Shown here: in pieces, positions 32,071 to 40,750 of the stretch
Position numbering within the stretch: the stretch's first letter is position 1
Layout of the letters: each line of letters begins with the position of its first letter
Origin: Blastocladiella emersonii ATCC 22665
Taxonomy: Eukaryota; Blastocladiomycota; Blastocladiomycetes; Blastocladiales; Blastocladiaceae
Assembly (NCBI GenBank): GCA_025594325.1
Contig: JANHCV010000002.1
Location: forward strand, 2,777,634-2,841,633
Direction: 5' to 3'
Length of the DNA stretch: 64,000 bases
Program-made: the position numbers and the translations under genes
The notes under the pieces: generated by a model
The model's input: the letters and a program-made list of their open reading frames with translations, nothing else
What the model was told of the DNA's origin: nothing
Databases searched by the model: none

Positions 32071-33924
32071 ATGGCGCACGCTCCGCAACCATACGAGGAC
32101 TTTAACCTCTTTGGCGACGAGGCAGCTGGGGCGTCCACTACTGTGGACTTTGCCGCCTCCTCGTCCGCTTCGACAGTCACCGCTGGAACGGGAACGGGAA
32201 CCCGTAGTCAGCAGCAGTTCGTCGCTACTGGGAACCAACAAGTGCAACAGCTTCATGATGGTCAGCCGCACTTCTTCCAGCAACATCAGCAACCGCTCCA
32301 GCCCCAACCGCATCAGCAACATCAGCGGCCGCATATGAACCATCAGCTCCCGTCCAATCCTGCTTACCAACAACAGCTCCACATGCCCCCTCCCATGGCG
32401 GGTCATGTTCAGCCTGCACCGCTCCCGAATCCTTTCGCCCAGCCTTCGACCGGTGCAGCCATCAACATCCCTGTTGGCCCGATGTCCAACCTGCTTCCAG
32501 AGTGGCGGCCGACGTCGCTCCTGTCCCCTTCGTTCACCCCTGCTACTGTCTTTGACTCGCCCGATCTTGGTTACGATGCTTCCGCTCTCTTTTCACCTGC
32601 ACTCCTTGATGCTTCCCAATCGCCCTACATGGCTGATGCTGCATCCCCCCTGTTAGAGGATGCAGCCGCGAGCTTCGTTTCTGCGATGCCTGGCGCTGCC
32701 TCCCAATTTTTCCCCGATATGCAAGCTGTTGTCTCGTCTGGGCTGGGCGGCTCACAGACCGACAATCGGTTTTTGAAGCAGATCCCGCAAGATTCATTGC
32801 AGGCGCAAGCCGCGGGGTCGCTCCAATGGATGACACCTTCGAACCCTGCTCACCACTCATTCGGCCCTTCGGGACCAGTAGCATGCACTGCACCCTCGCC
32901 CTATGCAGTCTCGAACGGCCCTAGCCGCATGGTTGCCCCGCCGTCGTCCGCTCAATCACAAGGTGTCGCTGCCATGGCCGTGTTGGCGGCGGCGGCAGCC
33001 AACGCGTCTCCCTACATGGCGATGCAGTCTTCGTTCCCGCAGCATCATGCAGCGAACTCGGCAACGGGCGTCGATAAGCAACAACCATCGACGCGGACGC
33101 AGTCCTCTCAGCAGCACAACTTGATCCGAGGGGCAGCGCTTGACTCTCAACACCAGCCATCACTTGCGCAACCTAATCCGACTCTTCACGGCACTTCGAG
33201 CCACCTTCTTACGGTGGGGCGAGGGGATGCAGCAAATCCTGCGGAGTACGCGTCCGCGTCCGCATCCGCATCTGCCTCAACGGCGAGTCTCTCTCCGTCC
33301 GTTCCTTTTGCAGCCCACCGCGGACCTGGAAACTTGTTAGCCGACGCAGGTGCTTCGCTTGGCGCTGCTAAACCAGCCACGGCTTCCACCGCTCCTTCCT
33401 TGGCGCGATCCCGAAAGCGCCCCGCCCAGGCGGCTGCCCACGGGCCGCCCACCCATTCGCCTGATGTGGATGCGAACAATGGCAGCACCGGTGGCCACCA
33501 GTCTGCGGGAGAGCACGGCGAGTCGCCCATGAATGTTGACTCCCATGAACTTGATCCGGTCGCCCGCAAGCGCGCCAAAAACACGGACGCTGCTCGACGC
33601 TCGCGACTCAAGAAGATGCAGCGACTTGAGACGCTAGAGGAACGAGTCCAAATTCTCGAAGCCGAGAACAAGCGCCTTACCCTTGAAGTTGCGGTGTGCG
33701 ATAACGACCGCAAAAACTGGGAGATTAAGGAATCGGAGCTCAAGGCGCGAATTGCCTACCTTGAGGACAAACTCTTTGCAGGAATGGCAACTGCGACTGC
33801 GAGCGCACTCCGTCAGCAGACCCCAATCGACCCTAGAGCAGCAGCAGCATCAGGTCGCCCTCCGGTCCGGGACGGGACCTCGAATTCGAATGGTTTGCCC
33901 GGATCGCAGTCAAGAGGCCCATAA
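32071..33924 (+). CDS. bZIP transcription factor (Gcn4/Cpc1-like basic region)
   Basis: A single-exon gene of 617 residues. The C-terminal bZIP starts at about residue 495 (DPVARKRAKNTDAARRSRLK): N504-x7-R512 is the bZIP DNA-contact signature, and the heptad leucines L522, L529 and L536 follow in register, with the helix continuing to about 570. The AxKRAKNTDAARRSR basic region is closest to the Gcn4/Cpc1 type. The N-terminal 490 residues are Gln/His/Pro-, Ser- and Ala-rich, typical of activation regions, with acidic-aromatic patches (YEDFNLFGDE at 8-17). About 45 residues follow the zipper. ATG 32071 is the first in this frame after the uORFs. Gcn4 orthologues are usually shorter and end at the zipper, so orthology is not certain. 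It acts in the nucleus. Confidence 0.88.
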   Translation: MAHAPQPYEDFNLFGDEAAGASTTVDFAASSSASTVTAGTGTGTRSQQQFVATGNQQVQQLHDGQPHFFQQHQQPLQPQPHQQHQRPHMNHQLPSNPAYQQQLHMPPPMAGHVQPAPLPNPFAQPSTGAAINIPVGPMSNLLPEWRPTSLLSPSFTPATVFDSPDLGYDASALFSPALLDASQSPYMADAASPLLEDAAASFVSAMPGAASQFFPDMQAVVSSGLGGSQTDNRFLKQIPQDSLQAQAAGSLQWMTPSNPAHHSFGPSGPVACTAPSPYAVSNGPSRMVAPPSSAQSQGVAAMAVLAAAAANASPYMAMQSSFPQHHAANSATGVDKQQPSTRTQSSQQHNLIRGAALDSQHQPSLAQPNPTLHGTSSHLLTVGRGDAANPAEYASASASASASTASLSPSVPFAAHRGPGNLLADAGASLGAAKPATASTAPSLARSRKRPAQAAAHGPPTHSPDVDANNGSTGGHQSAGEHGESPMNVDSHELDPVARKRAKNTDAARRSRLKKMQRLETLEERVQILEAENKRLTLEVAVCDNDRKNWEIKESELKARIAYLEDKLFAGMATATASALRQQTPIDPRAAAASGRPPVRDGTSNSNGLPGSQSRGP

Positions 33925-34016
33925 CGCTTCCCCGGAATAATATGACTACGACCACGTGGTAATCGTTTACTAAATCCTCCAGCCTTCACCCTCAGAACTT
34001 GAATTTTATCCATCAA
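33925..34016. other. bZIP 3' end to LINE border
   Basis: A 92-bp AT-rich stretch with AATAATATG at about 33937, a candidate polyadenylation region. LINE coding similarity begins near 34017. I found no copy of the array-side flank (GTTTGAGTACC) here, so no target-site duplication is visible for this element. Confidence 0.4.
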
Positions 34017-37000
34017 AGCATTGAGGGCGAGCGCTCAACGGTGGGTGCGTTGCGCGTTAAAGACAAAGTCAGTGCTGAAGCGATTTCGTTGGCGGGAAAG
34101 CGCGCCCCTGGCCCATCTGGCATCACGTATCGTTTCCTGCGCGAGTCGGGCCCGCGCGCGCGTGCCGACCTGCTGAGGCTCTTCAACGACATCCTCCGCA
34201 CGGGCGTCGCTCCCGCTCAGTGGCGCGAGGGCTCCATCTACGTGATCCCGAAGACCGACGCGGGGTACACACCGCTGCGGCGATGCGGCCCATCACGCTC
34301 ATGGAGACCGCATCGAAACTGTTTATGAAGATCCTCGTGTCGCGCGTGATGCCCGTCCTCGTTGAGCACGACGTGCTGCGCGGCGCAAAGTACTCTGTTC
34401 TGCCCGGGACAGATACGGCCGTCCCGATCCAGCTCCTCTCGTCTGCCATTGACCATGCCCGCGACTCGGACAAGGCCATGTACGTGTACTTTGAGGACAA
34501 GAGCAAGGCGTTCGACACGGTCCCGCACTCGATCTTGCGGCTGGCCCTGCGCCGCATCCGTCTGCCTGAGCCGTTCGTTGAGTTGTACTGCACGCAGTTC
34601 CTTGAGGGTCGCACATCGCGTGTGATCACCGCGCATGGGCTCACCGAACCGATCCCGTGTCTCCGCGGCGTGCCCCAGGGCGCCGTTGAGTCCCCGCTAA
34701 TGTGGTCCTGTCTCTACGATCCCCTCCTTTGTAACGATATTTCGAAAGGCGCAGATGACGCTTTCCCTCTCCTCCCGTATGCAGGTCGCGGTTCCTTCAA
34801 GTCCGCGCACACTCGGCCTGGTTACACCCCGCCGAGACGCGACCTGCTTGCTTCAGGCCTATCTCGGCGACCCTCATGCCCATCCACAGTGGGGCCCGTG
34901 TGCAGCCTTTCGCACCCGCGAGAGTTACCCACTCAGTGTTGACGACCAAGTTGCCCCACCCATCAACATCCGCGAGGCCTTCACCGCAGGTCTTCGCGTG
35001 ACACAAGTCCCGGCTCAGGCGGGCCCGCTCGACCTCGATCCTGCACTGGTGCCTGTCTACACGGACGGCTCCATGGTGCCAGCTGCGGACGGGGTCGGGT
35101 CGTCCCGCCTTGGAGCGGGCGTGTGGTTCCCGACGCTTGGTGTCCGTCTGTCAGCGCGCGTCTCGCCTGGCGTAGCTTCTTCTACGCGAGCCGAGGCGTG
35201 GGCGATCGCGCTTGCGGTCGCCGCGGCACCACAGCGCTCGCGGATCCACATCTACTCTGACTCCCAGGCTGCCATTGCATCGGCCATCCGCGTCCTATCG
35301 TTCCTTTCCTCCTCCTCGTCTGATTCTGGCTTTCCTTCTTCCCTCAGTTCTACTGACGCATGGTCGTTTGCAGTGGCAGCCGCGCGTGCCCGCCGCGTGA
35401 CCTTCACAATCTCCTGGGTCCGCGGGCACGCCGGCGTTGAGGGGAACGAGATCGCTGACGGGCTCGCCGCTGACGGGATCAATCTGGCCCAAGAGCTCGT
35501 CCTCGCTCCCCCCTTCGCCAAACAGATCCGGTTAGATGTTCAGCATGCGCTGTATTTTGATGACGTCCCCGTTCCCACATCCTCCACTGCACTCCTCAAG
35601 ATCCTGTCCACTGCACGCTGCGATGCGACTATCCGCTCCAAGTCCGCCCTCCTCTCCTTCCTCCACACCTCCCCTGACCCCGATGAGCACCCTGACATGC
35701 TTGCGACCTCACTGGCCATTGGCTCCGGCTCCCGCCCGATCGATAAGCGCACCTCCTGCGCTGCGAACCGCGACATCGTCTATCGCGTTCGCCACCTCCT
35801 TGGGATCACACCCACTCGCTCACTACTGCACGCCCGCCATCCTACTCTAGTCACTTCACCGGTGTGTCCTAGGTGCCAAGTAGCCATTGACGACGGAAGC
35901 CACTGGATGATCTGCACCCGTAACGCCGCGGCCGTGTCCGCCGCGCTGGGCTCTGCCCAAAAGTCCATTGAGCGGTATTCTCGCCGCGCCGCTGCCTCTG
36001 TTGCCGCCGCCGCCGCCGCTACTGCTGCGGCCGCATCCACTGCACGAGCACCGAATGCGCCCACTCCACCTCCACCTCCACCTGCACCACCACCGCCTCT
36101 CTCTCCTGTCCAAGGCGAGGACCTCAGCACGCCCGGCTACGCCATGGTCGGCGAGTCCATTGCTGGCGCAACTGACGCCCTCCACAACTTTGGCACTCGA
36201 CTCGCAGCGTCCATCTGGCGCGACCCCGACGCCCTCTCCCGCCTCGCCGGCTGCGTTCTTCGCGTGCGCGACGTATCGTTCGGCTCGCGGGCCCTCCAAC
36301 TCGACCGCGCCCTCACCCGGCCCGTCCTCGCGGCCATCACCTCCGTGGCCTCGCGCTCCCTCTGGCGACTCGGCTGGCTCCCCCATGCCGCTGGGTGCGC
36401 CGAGGTCGACCCCCTGAACTTTTCCGACGCTCCGCCCCGCGAGGCGAGCGCACGCATTCGACGTCCATTTGGCCAACACGGGGCCACCCTCAAGTTCATC
36501 AACAAACACCACTACTGCGCGCGGTGCTTGCACTCGATGCACTCCCACGCCCCCAACCCCTCTGGGCGTGAAGAAGACCCGCCCGTGTGCCCGCCCACCA
36601 CTGCGGCCCAGGCGGCTCTTGCTGCAGATCCCTCCGCCCGTCTTTGGCTGCTCGGCTCCCCAAGGCACATCCTGAAGTGACAAGTCCGAAGGAACCGCGT
36701 GGTCGTCGCTGAATCATGCCCATCGGTGCATGGGTTGACACAAAAGAAAAGAAAAGAAACGAAAAGAAGAGAAAAGACAAAACAGAAGAAGAAAAAGAAA
36801 AACTGACATTCCTCTCGGGCCACGGCCAAAGCCACAATACTGCTACTGGCTTTCCGGCGTGCCCTCGCTCTCTCGCTGGCCAGCCCAGCATGTCGCCCTG
36901 CTCGGTCTCGATTATTGTTCATTCGCTCCCTCTCTCGCTACTGCTCGTTTGACGCTACTGGTCTGCTTTGCTCCGTCCGTTTGTCCTATCTTTCCTCCCT

Positions 37001-37156
37001 CCCCCACTTCTTCCCCTTTGCTCCTCGACGTGCGTGGTCCAGGCCTTGCTGCATTGCAGCTCTGCCAGAAAAGGCCGGCGCCTGTCGTAAAGTGGATACT
37101 CTGCTTGCAGGTTACAACCGCTGTTAAAGAATAAATCAAAGATTCCACAAGAAAAA
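34017..37156 (+). mobile_element. LINE with RNase H, 5'-truncated and deleted in the RT
   Basis: A non-LTR retrotransposon in three frames. RT part: KRAPGPSGITYRFL (frame a), shift near 34268, then MRPITLMETASKLFMK, YFEDKSKAFDTVPHS and GVPQGAVESPLMWS (frame b). The catalytic YxDD block is missing: the sequence jumps near 34745 to a 641-codon ORF (34755-36680). That ORF carries a ribonuclease H domain with D104 (VYTDGS), E147 (TRAEAWA), D169 (YSDSQA), H225 (GHAGVEGNE) and D235 (IADGLA), then a C-x2-C-x8-H-x3-C finger (CPRCQVAIDDGSHWMIC). Downstream lie an A-rich run (36741-36802) and a 3' region ending at AATAAA and GAAAAA, directly against the tandem array. An RNase H-bearing LINE of this kind fits fungal Tad/I-type clades (inference). 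Not autonomous as it stands. Confidence 0.88.
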
Positions 37157-37930
37157 GTTTGAGTACCTTGACAATTATGTACGAGGCTGGTTTACTATCT
37201 TTCCGTTGTCAAATATTTAGTTGGGTCGATACTGTGATTTATGGGTCCCTGGCTAGCTGGACAAGCGTGTAGTCAAAGATTTGAATATGGTTTTGTTCGA
37301 CTACCATGACAATTGTCTACGTGGCTGGTTTGGTACGGCCCTATCATCGGTCAATTCATTGCGTGCATATTGTGATTCGTGGAGGGTCCGATTGGGCCGG
37401 ACATCCCCCTCTCTGCTGTCCAGACTACGTTCCATGAAATACATGATCCATTGCGTGAGCAACGTTCCTAGCTTGCCCGCCCGCATGCGCGCTACGTCCG
37501 CCCACCCACCCACCCACCTAGGCCAGACAGGAAGGAAAGGGGACCCCAAGAGCCCCACGACACCACTTTAGCTCCACTACCACCCGCCAAGGCGCACGCA
37601 GCGACACCCGCAGCCATGCCATGGCGTTGGTGGGTGGATGGTGGCCAGCCAATCCTCATCACGCACGACACGTATGAAGGTCTGCCTGCATCCACCCATC
37701 CATTCATTCAACACACCCTCCCTCACGCACCCCTTCACTCGTGCTGTTTGACAGCCAGCTAGCCAGGTCCTGCTGCTGCTACCTATCTACCCTGCCCGCC
37801 TCCCACGCCCGCCGCGTCCTGAGCCAGGCAGGGCTGTGCTGCGATTAATGGCCGCGGCCAGTCCACGGTATTGGTACCCATGCAGTACGTTCCATGGCCG
37901 CCCGGCCACCCTAGCTTGGTGCTTGTGTGT

Positions 37931-38005
37931 CACTTGGTCACCTTGGTCACCGTGGTCACCTTGGTCACCTTGGTCACTTGGTCACCTTGGTCACTTGGTC
38001 ACTTG
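37931..38005 (+). repeat. GGTCACCTT minisatellite of the array unit
   Basis: About eight tandem 7-10 bp repeats of CTTGGTCAC with variants (CCGTGGTCAC). It recurs in every unit at the same offset. It is followed at 38033-38080 by a 16-bp repeat (GGCACGCACGGACACA), about 2.5 copies. Confidence 0.9.
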
Positions 38006-38584
38006 GCGCTTGTGATGGAGGTCTAATCCAGGCACGCACGGACACAGGCACGCACGGACACAGGCCCGCACGCCCACACGCTCTCCTGCCAGGAGCATGT
38101 GGTGTGTGGGTCATTCACCATTCAGTTTGTCGTCCCTAGCACTCCTTGGCCCCAGCACTGTCTCCTTCCTGCAGCAGGAGCCCTGCCGCCTCAGCCCTCC
38201 GCAGCCAGCCCTCTGCAGCCCTGTGAAGCAGTACGGCTGCTACGCTGTTTCCAAGGTACGGTGGCCAGGGCGACGCAGGTGCTGTGGTGTTGCTTGCCAC
38301 TTGGCTGGCAACAGGGGCTGGCGCACCCATCAATCAATCAGCGGCACCGGGAGGGCAGGCAGGCGCACCCGTTGGAGCGAGTAGCAAGCCTGGATGATAA
38401 ATCATTGTTGAGTTGAGGACGCCTTGCATGCCTGCCGTTCATGCGAGTGTGTGTGACACCAGGGTGGCCGTTTGCGCCGTGTGCGCACCGCGGGGTGCGT
38501 CGGGCGCTGTGTGCTGTGCGCGCTGCACGGTGCGCGGTGTACGTCCGTCAGCGGGTGAGTGGTTTCACGCGGATAGACAGAGGA

Positions 38585-38600
38585 GCTGCTCGGAACCCTC
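38585..38600 (+). repeat. Left target-site duplication of the LINE tail
   Basis: GCTGCTCGGAACCCTC, identical to 39255-39270, on the tail (3') side of the inserted element, whose reverse complement ends in AAAATAAA just before it. Confidence 0.85.
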
Positions 38601-39254
38601 TTTATTTTGGAACCAATGCATTTATTCCTTAACTGCGGTTGTGAACTGCAACCAGAATATCCACTGTGCAACGGGCAGCAGCCTTTTTGTGGGCAAGCCG
38701 CAGTACGACAAGCCCGGACCGTGCACGTCGAGGAGCATAGGGGGAAGAATTGTGGGAGGAGAGGGGAGTACGAGAGAGATGGGCGAACGAGGCGAAGAGA
38801 GAGCGAGCTCGAGCAGCGAGCTAAGAGAGCGAACGAAGAGCAGTAAAGAGAGACCGAGCAGAGAGACACGCTGGCGTGACCAGCTAGAGCGCGAGGACAT
38901 GCCAATGGACCAGTGGCAGTGCTGTGGTATTGGGCATGGCCTGTGAGGTTCGTCAGATGTTTTTCCATCTTTTTGTGCGGACGTTCTTCTTGTTGCGTTT
39001 CTCTTTATTTTGTTTTTCTCCTTCTTTTTCTTTTTCTTTTGTGCGTCAGCGCCATTCAGTGGCGGATCATGCGTTTCATCGTGGTCAGAACGAGAGAAAG
39101 TGGATGGGTCAGTACCGCGCGCAAACACCTGGTGCCACTGGACTTGCGTCGACTGCGCCGATCCTTGGTCTAGTCACATCACCGAATGTGCCTTGGGGAA
39201 CCGAGCAACCAAAGTCGGACGGAGGGATCTGCAACAAGAGCCGCTTGGGCCGCG
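38601..39254 (-). mobile_element. 5'-truncated LINE insertion inside the array unit
   Basis: On the minus strand this 654-bp stretch reads as the 3' end of a LINE related to the 34017-37156 element. It starts at GCGGCCCAAGCGGCTCTTG, encodes the last 23 or so codons of the RNase H ORF (AQAALVADPSVRLWLLGSPR ending HIR-stop), then an A-rich run, a CTCGGTCTC…CTGCTC stretch, GCTCCTCGACGTGC and an AATAAA region. It is bounded exactly by a 16-bp direct repeat. Equivalent copies lie at about 41929, 45259, 48587, 51915, 55243, 58571 and 61903. Confidence 0.88.
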
Positions 39255-39270
39255 GCTGCTCGGAACCCTC
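39255..39270 (+). repeat. Right target-site duplication of the LINE tail
   Basis: GCTGCTCGGAACCCTC, identical to 38585-38600; LINE similarity stops exactly at its left edge. Confidence 0.85.
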
Positions 39271-39542
39271 CTTGGCCCATCATCATGCAGGACTTGGAGT
39301 GGACAGCAGAGCCGGCAGCCAGGAGGAGACTGGTCGTGTATTGACTAACAAAGTCGTCCCAGACTACCTACGAGATAGATAATATCTACTGGGTGGGCGC
39401 TGTCAGTCAGGCTGTCAGTGTGGCAGGCTGCCAGGCTGCCAGGGCTCATCATTCATTCGTTTGTTGGCTGGGACGGCAACCAGAGAGCGCGGGCCCCCAA
39501 TGACTTGCGAGGCGGTGTGGGTGTTCGGATAGCAGGTAGGCA

Positions 39543-39622
39543 AGGTGGCAGGTTGACAGGTTGGCAGGTTGGCAGGCTGGCAGGCTGGCAGGCTGGCAGG
39601 TTGGCAGGCTGGCAGGTTGGCT
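39543..39622 (+). repeat. GGCAGGYT minisatellite of the array unit
   Basis: About ten tandem copies of the 8-mer GGCAGGCT/GGCAGGTT, present at the same offset in every unit with the same order of C and T variants. Confidence 0.92.
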
Positions 39623-39783
39623 GTTTACTTAGTTGATTGGACCGTGCACTTTGACGACGGGCTCCATTATTAGGGGATCGAAGAGTTGGCTAGTGGAGTG
39701 TGCACAAAGCGGTAGATTTGAATATCTGGCGCTTTGGTTCCTCGCCCACCTGGACGTGAGGGTATGCGAAGATTTGGCTGAGT

Positions 39784-40750
39784 ATGGTTATGTTTGAGTA
39801 CCATGACAATTATCAGCGTGGCGGGTTTGATACATCCCGATCGTCAGTCAGGTGTTTTCTTGGTTCAATACTGTGATTTATAGGCCCTTGCCCACCTGGA
39901 CATGGGGCACTCGAAGATTTGACTATGGTTTTGTTTGAGTACCATGACAATTATCTACGTGCCTGGTTTACGATATTTCTTTGGTCAGATATTGCGTTGC
40001 TGTGATACTGTGATTTATGGGTCCCTGGCTAGCTGGACAAGCGGGAAGTGAAAGATTTGAATATGGTTTTGTTTGAGTATCAAGACAATTACCTACGCGG
40101 TCGGTTATATAAACTCATGTGGTCAGATATTTCGTTGGTATGATACTGTGATTTATGGGTGTCCAACCTGCTGGACATGTGGGAAGTCGAAGATTTGAGT
40201 ATGGTTTTGTTTGAGTACCATGACAGTTGCCAGAGTGGCTGGTTTACTATACTTCTATGGTCAGATATACTGTTGCTTTGACGTTACGATTTATGGGTCC
40301 TCAACCAGCTGGACATGCAGGAAAGCAAAGATTTGAATATGGTTTTGATTGAGTACCATGACAATTATCCGCGTGGCTGTTTTACCATATTTCTGTCGTC
40401 AGATACTTTGTTGGTTCGATACTGTGATTTATGGGTCCCTGGCCAGCTGGACATGCGGGAAGTCAAGGTTTTGAATATGGTTTTGTTTGAGTACCATGAC
40501 AATTATGTACGAGGCTGGTTTACTATCTTTCCGTTGTCAAATATTTAGTTGGGTCGATACTGTGATTTATGGGTCCCTGGCTAGCTGGACAAGCGTGTAG
40601 TCAAAGATTTGAATATGGTTTTGTTCGACTACCATGACAATTGTCTACGTGGCTGGTTTGGTACGGCCCTATCATCGGTCAATTCATTGCGTGCATATTG
40701 TGATTCGTGGAGGGTCCGATTGGGCCGGACATCCCCCTCTCTGCTGTCCA
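39784..40750 (+). repeat. Seven tandem 138-bp monomers in the array unit
   Basis: The phrase ATGGTTTTGTTTGAGTACC recurs at 39784, 39925, 40063, 40201, 40339, 40477 and 40615, spacings 141 then five times 138. Between the phrases each monomer has GACAATTAT, a GGCTGGTTTAC-like block, GGTCAGATAT, ACTGTGATTTATGGGTCC and CAGCTGGACAT. Monomers differ by roughly 10-25% while the same monomer is nearly identical between units, so this is a higher-order repeat. Confidence 0.9.

Larger units (their letters stand above)
37157..40484 (+). repeat. Array unit 1 (3328 bp)
   Basis: First unit, directly after the LINE 3' end. Its first bases read GAGTACCTTGAC where all other units have GAGTACCATGAC. Diagnostic alleles: A at 37367, G at 38341, GTGAG at 38555-38559, GACAGAGG at 38576, CTTGTTGCG at 38989, CATCCC at 39833, and TATATAAAC near 40105. 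Confidence 0.95.

Noticed and set aside
37900-38010. CRISPR-like appearance of the GGTCACCTT repeats
   Set aside because: The repeats are 7-10 bp with no unique spacers, in a eukaryotic genome: a minisatellite.
38402-38968. 188-codon minus-strand and 177-codon plus-strand open frames repeated in every array unit
   Set aside because: Both overlap the LINE tail and its 3' untranslated sequence in non-LINE frames or antisense. Identity between units reflects DNA identity, not selection on protein.
39640-39680. TTAGGGG near 39670 as a telomeric repeat
   Set aside because: A single occurrence per unit (ATTATTAGGGGATCG), not tandem; no telomere array is present.
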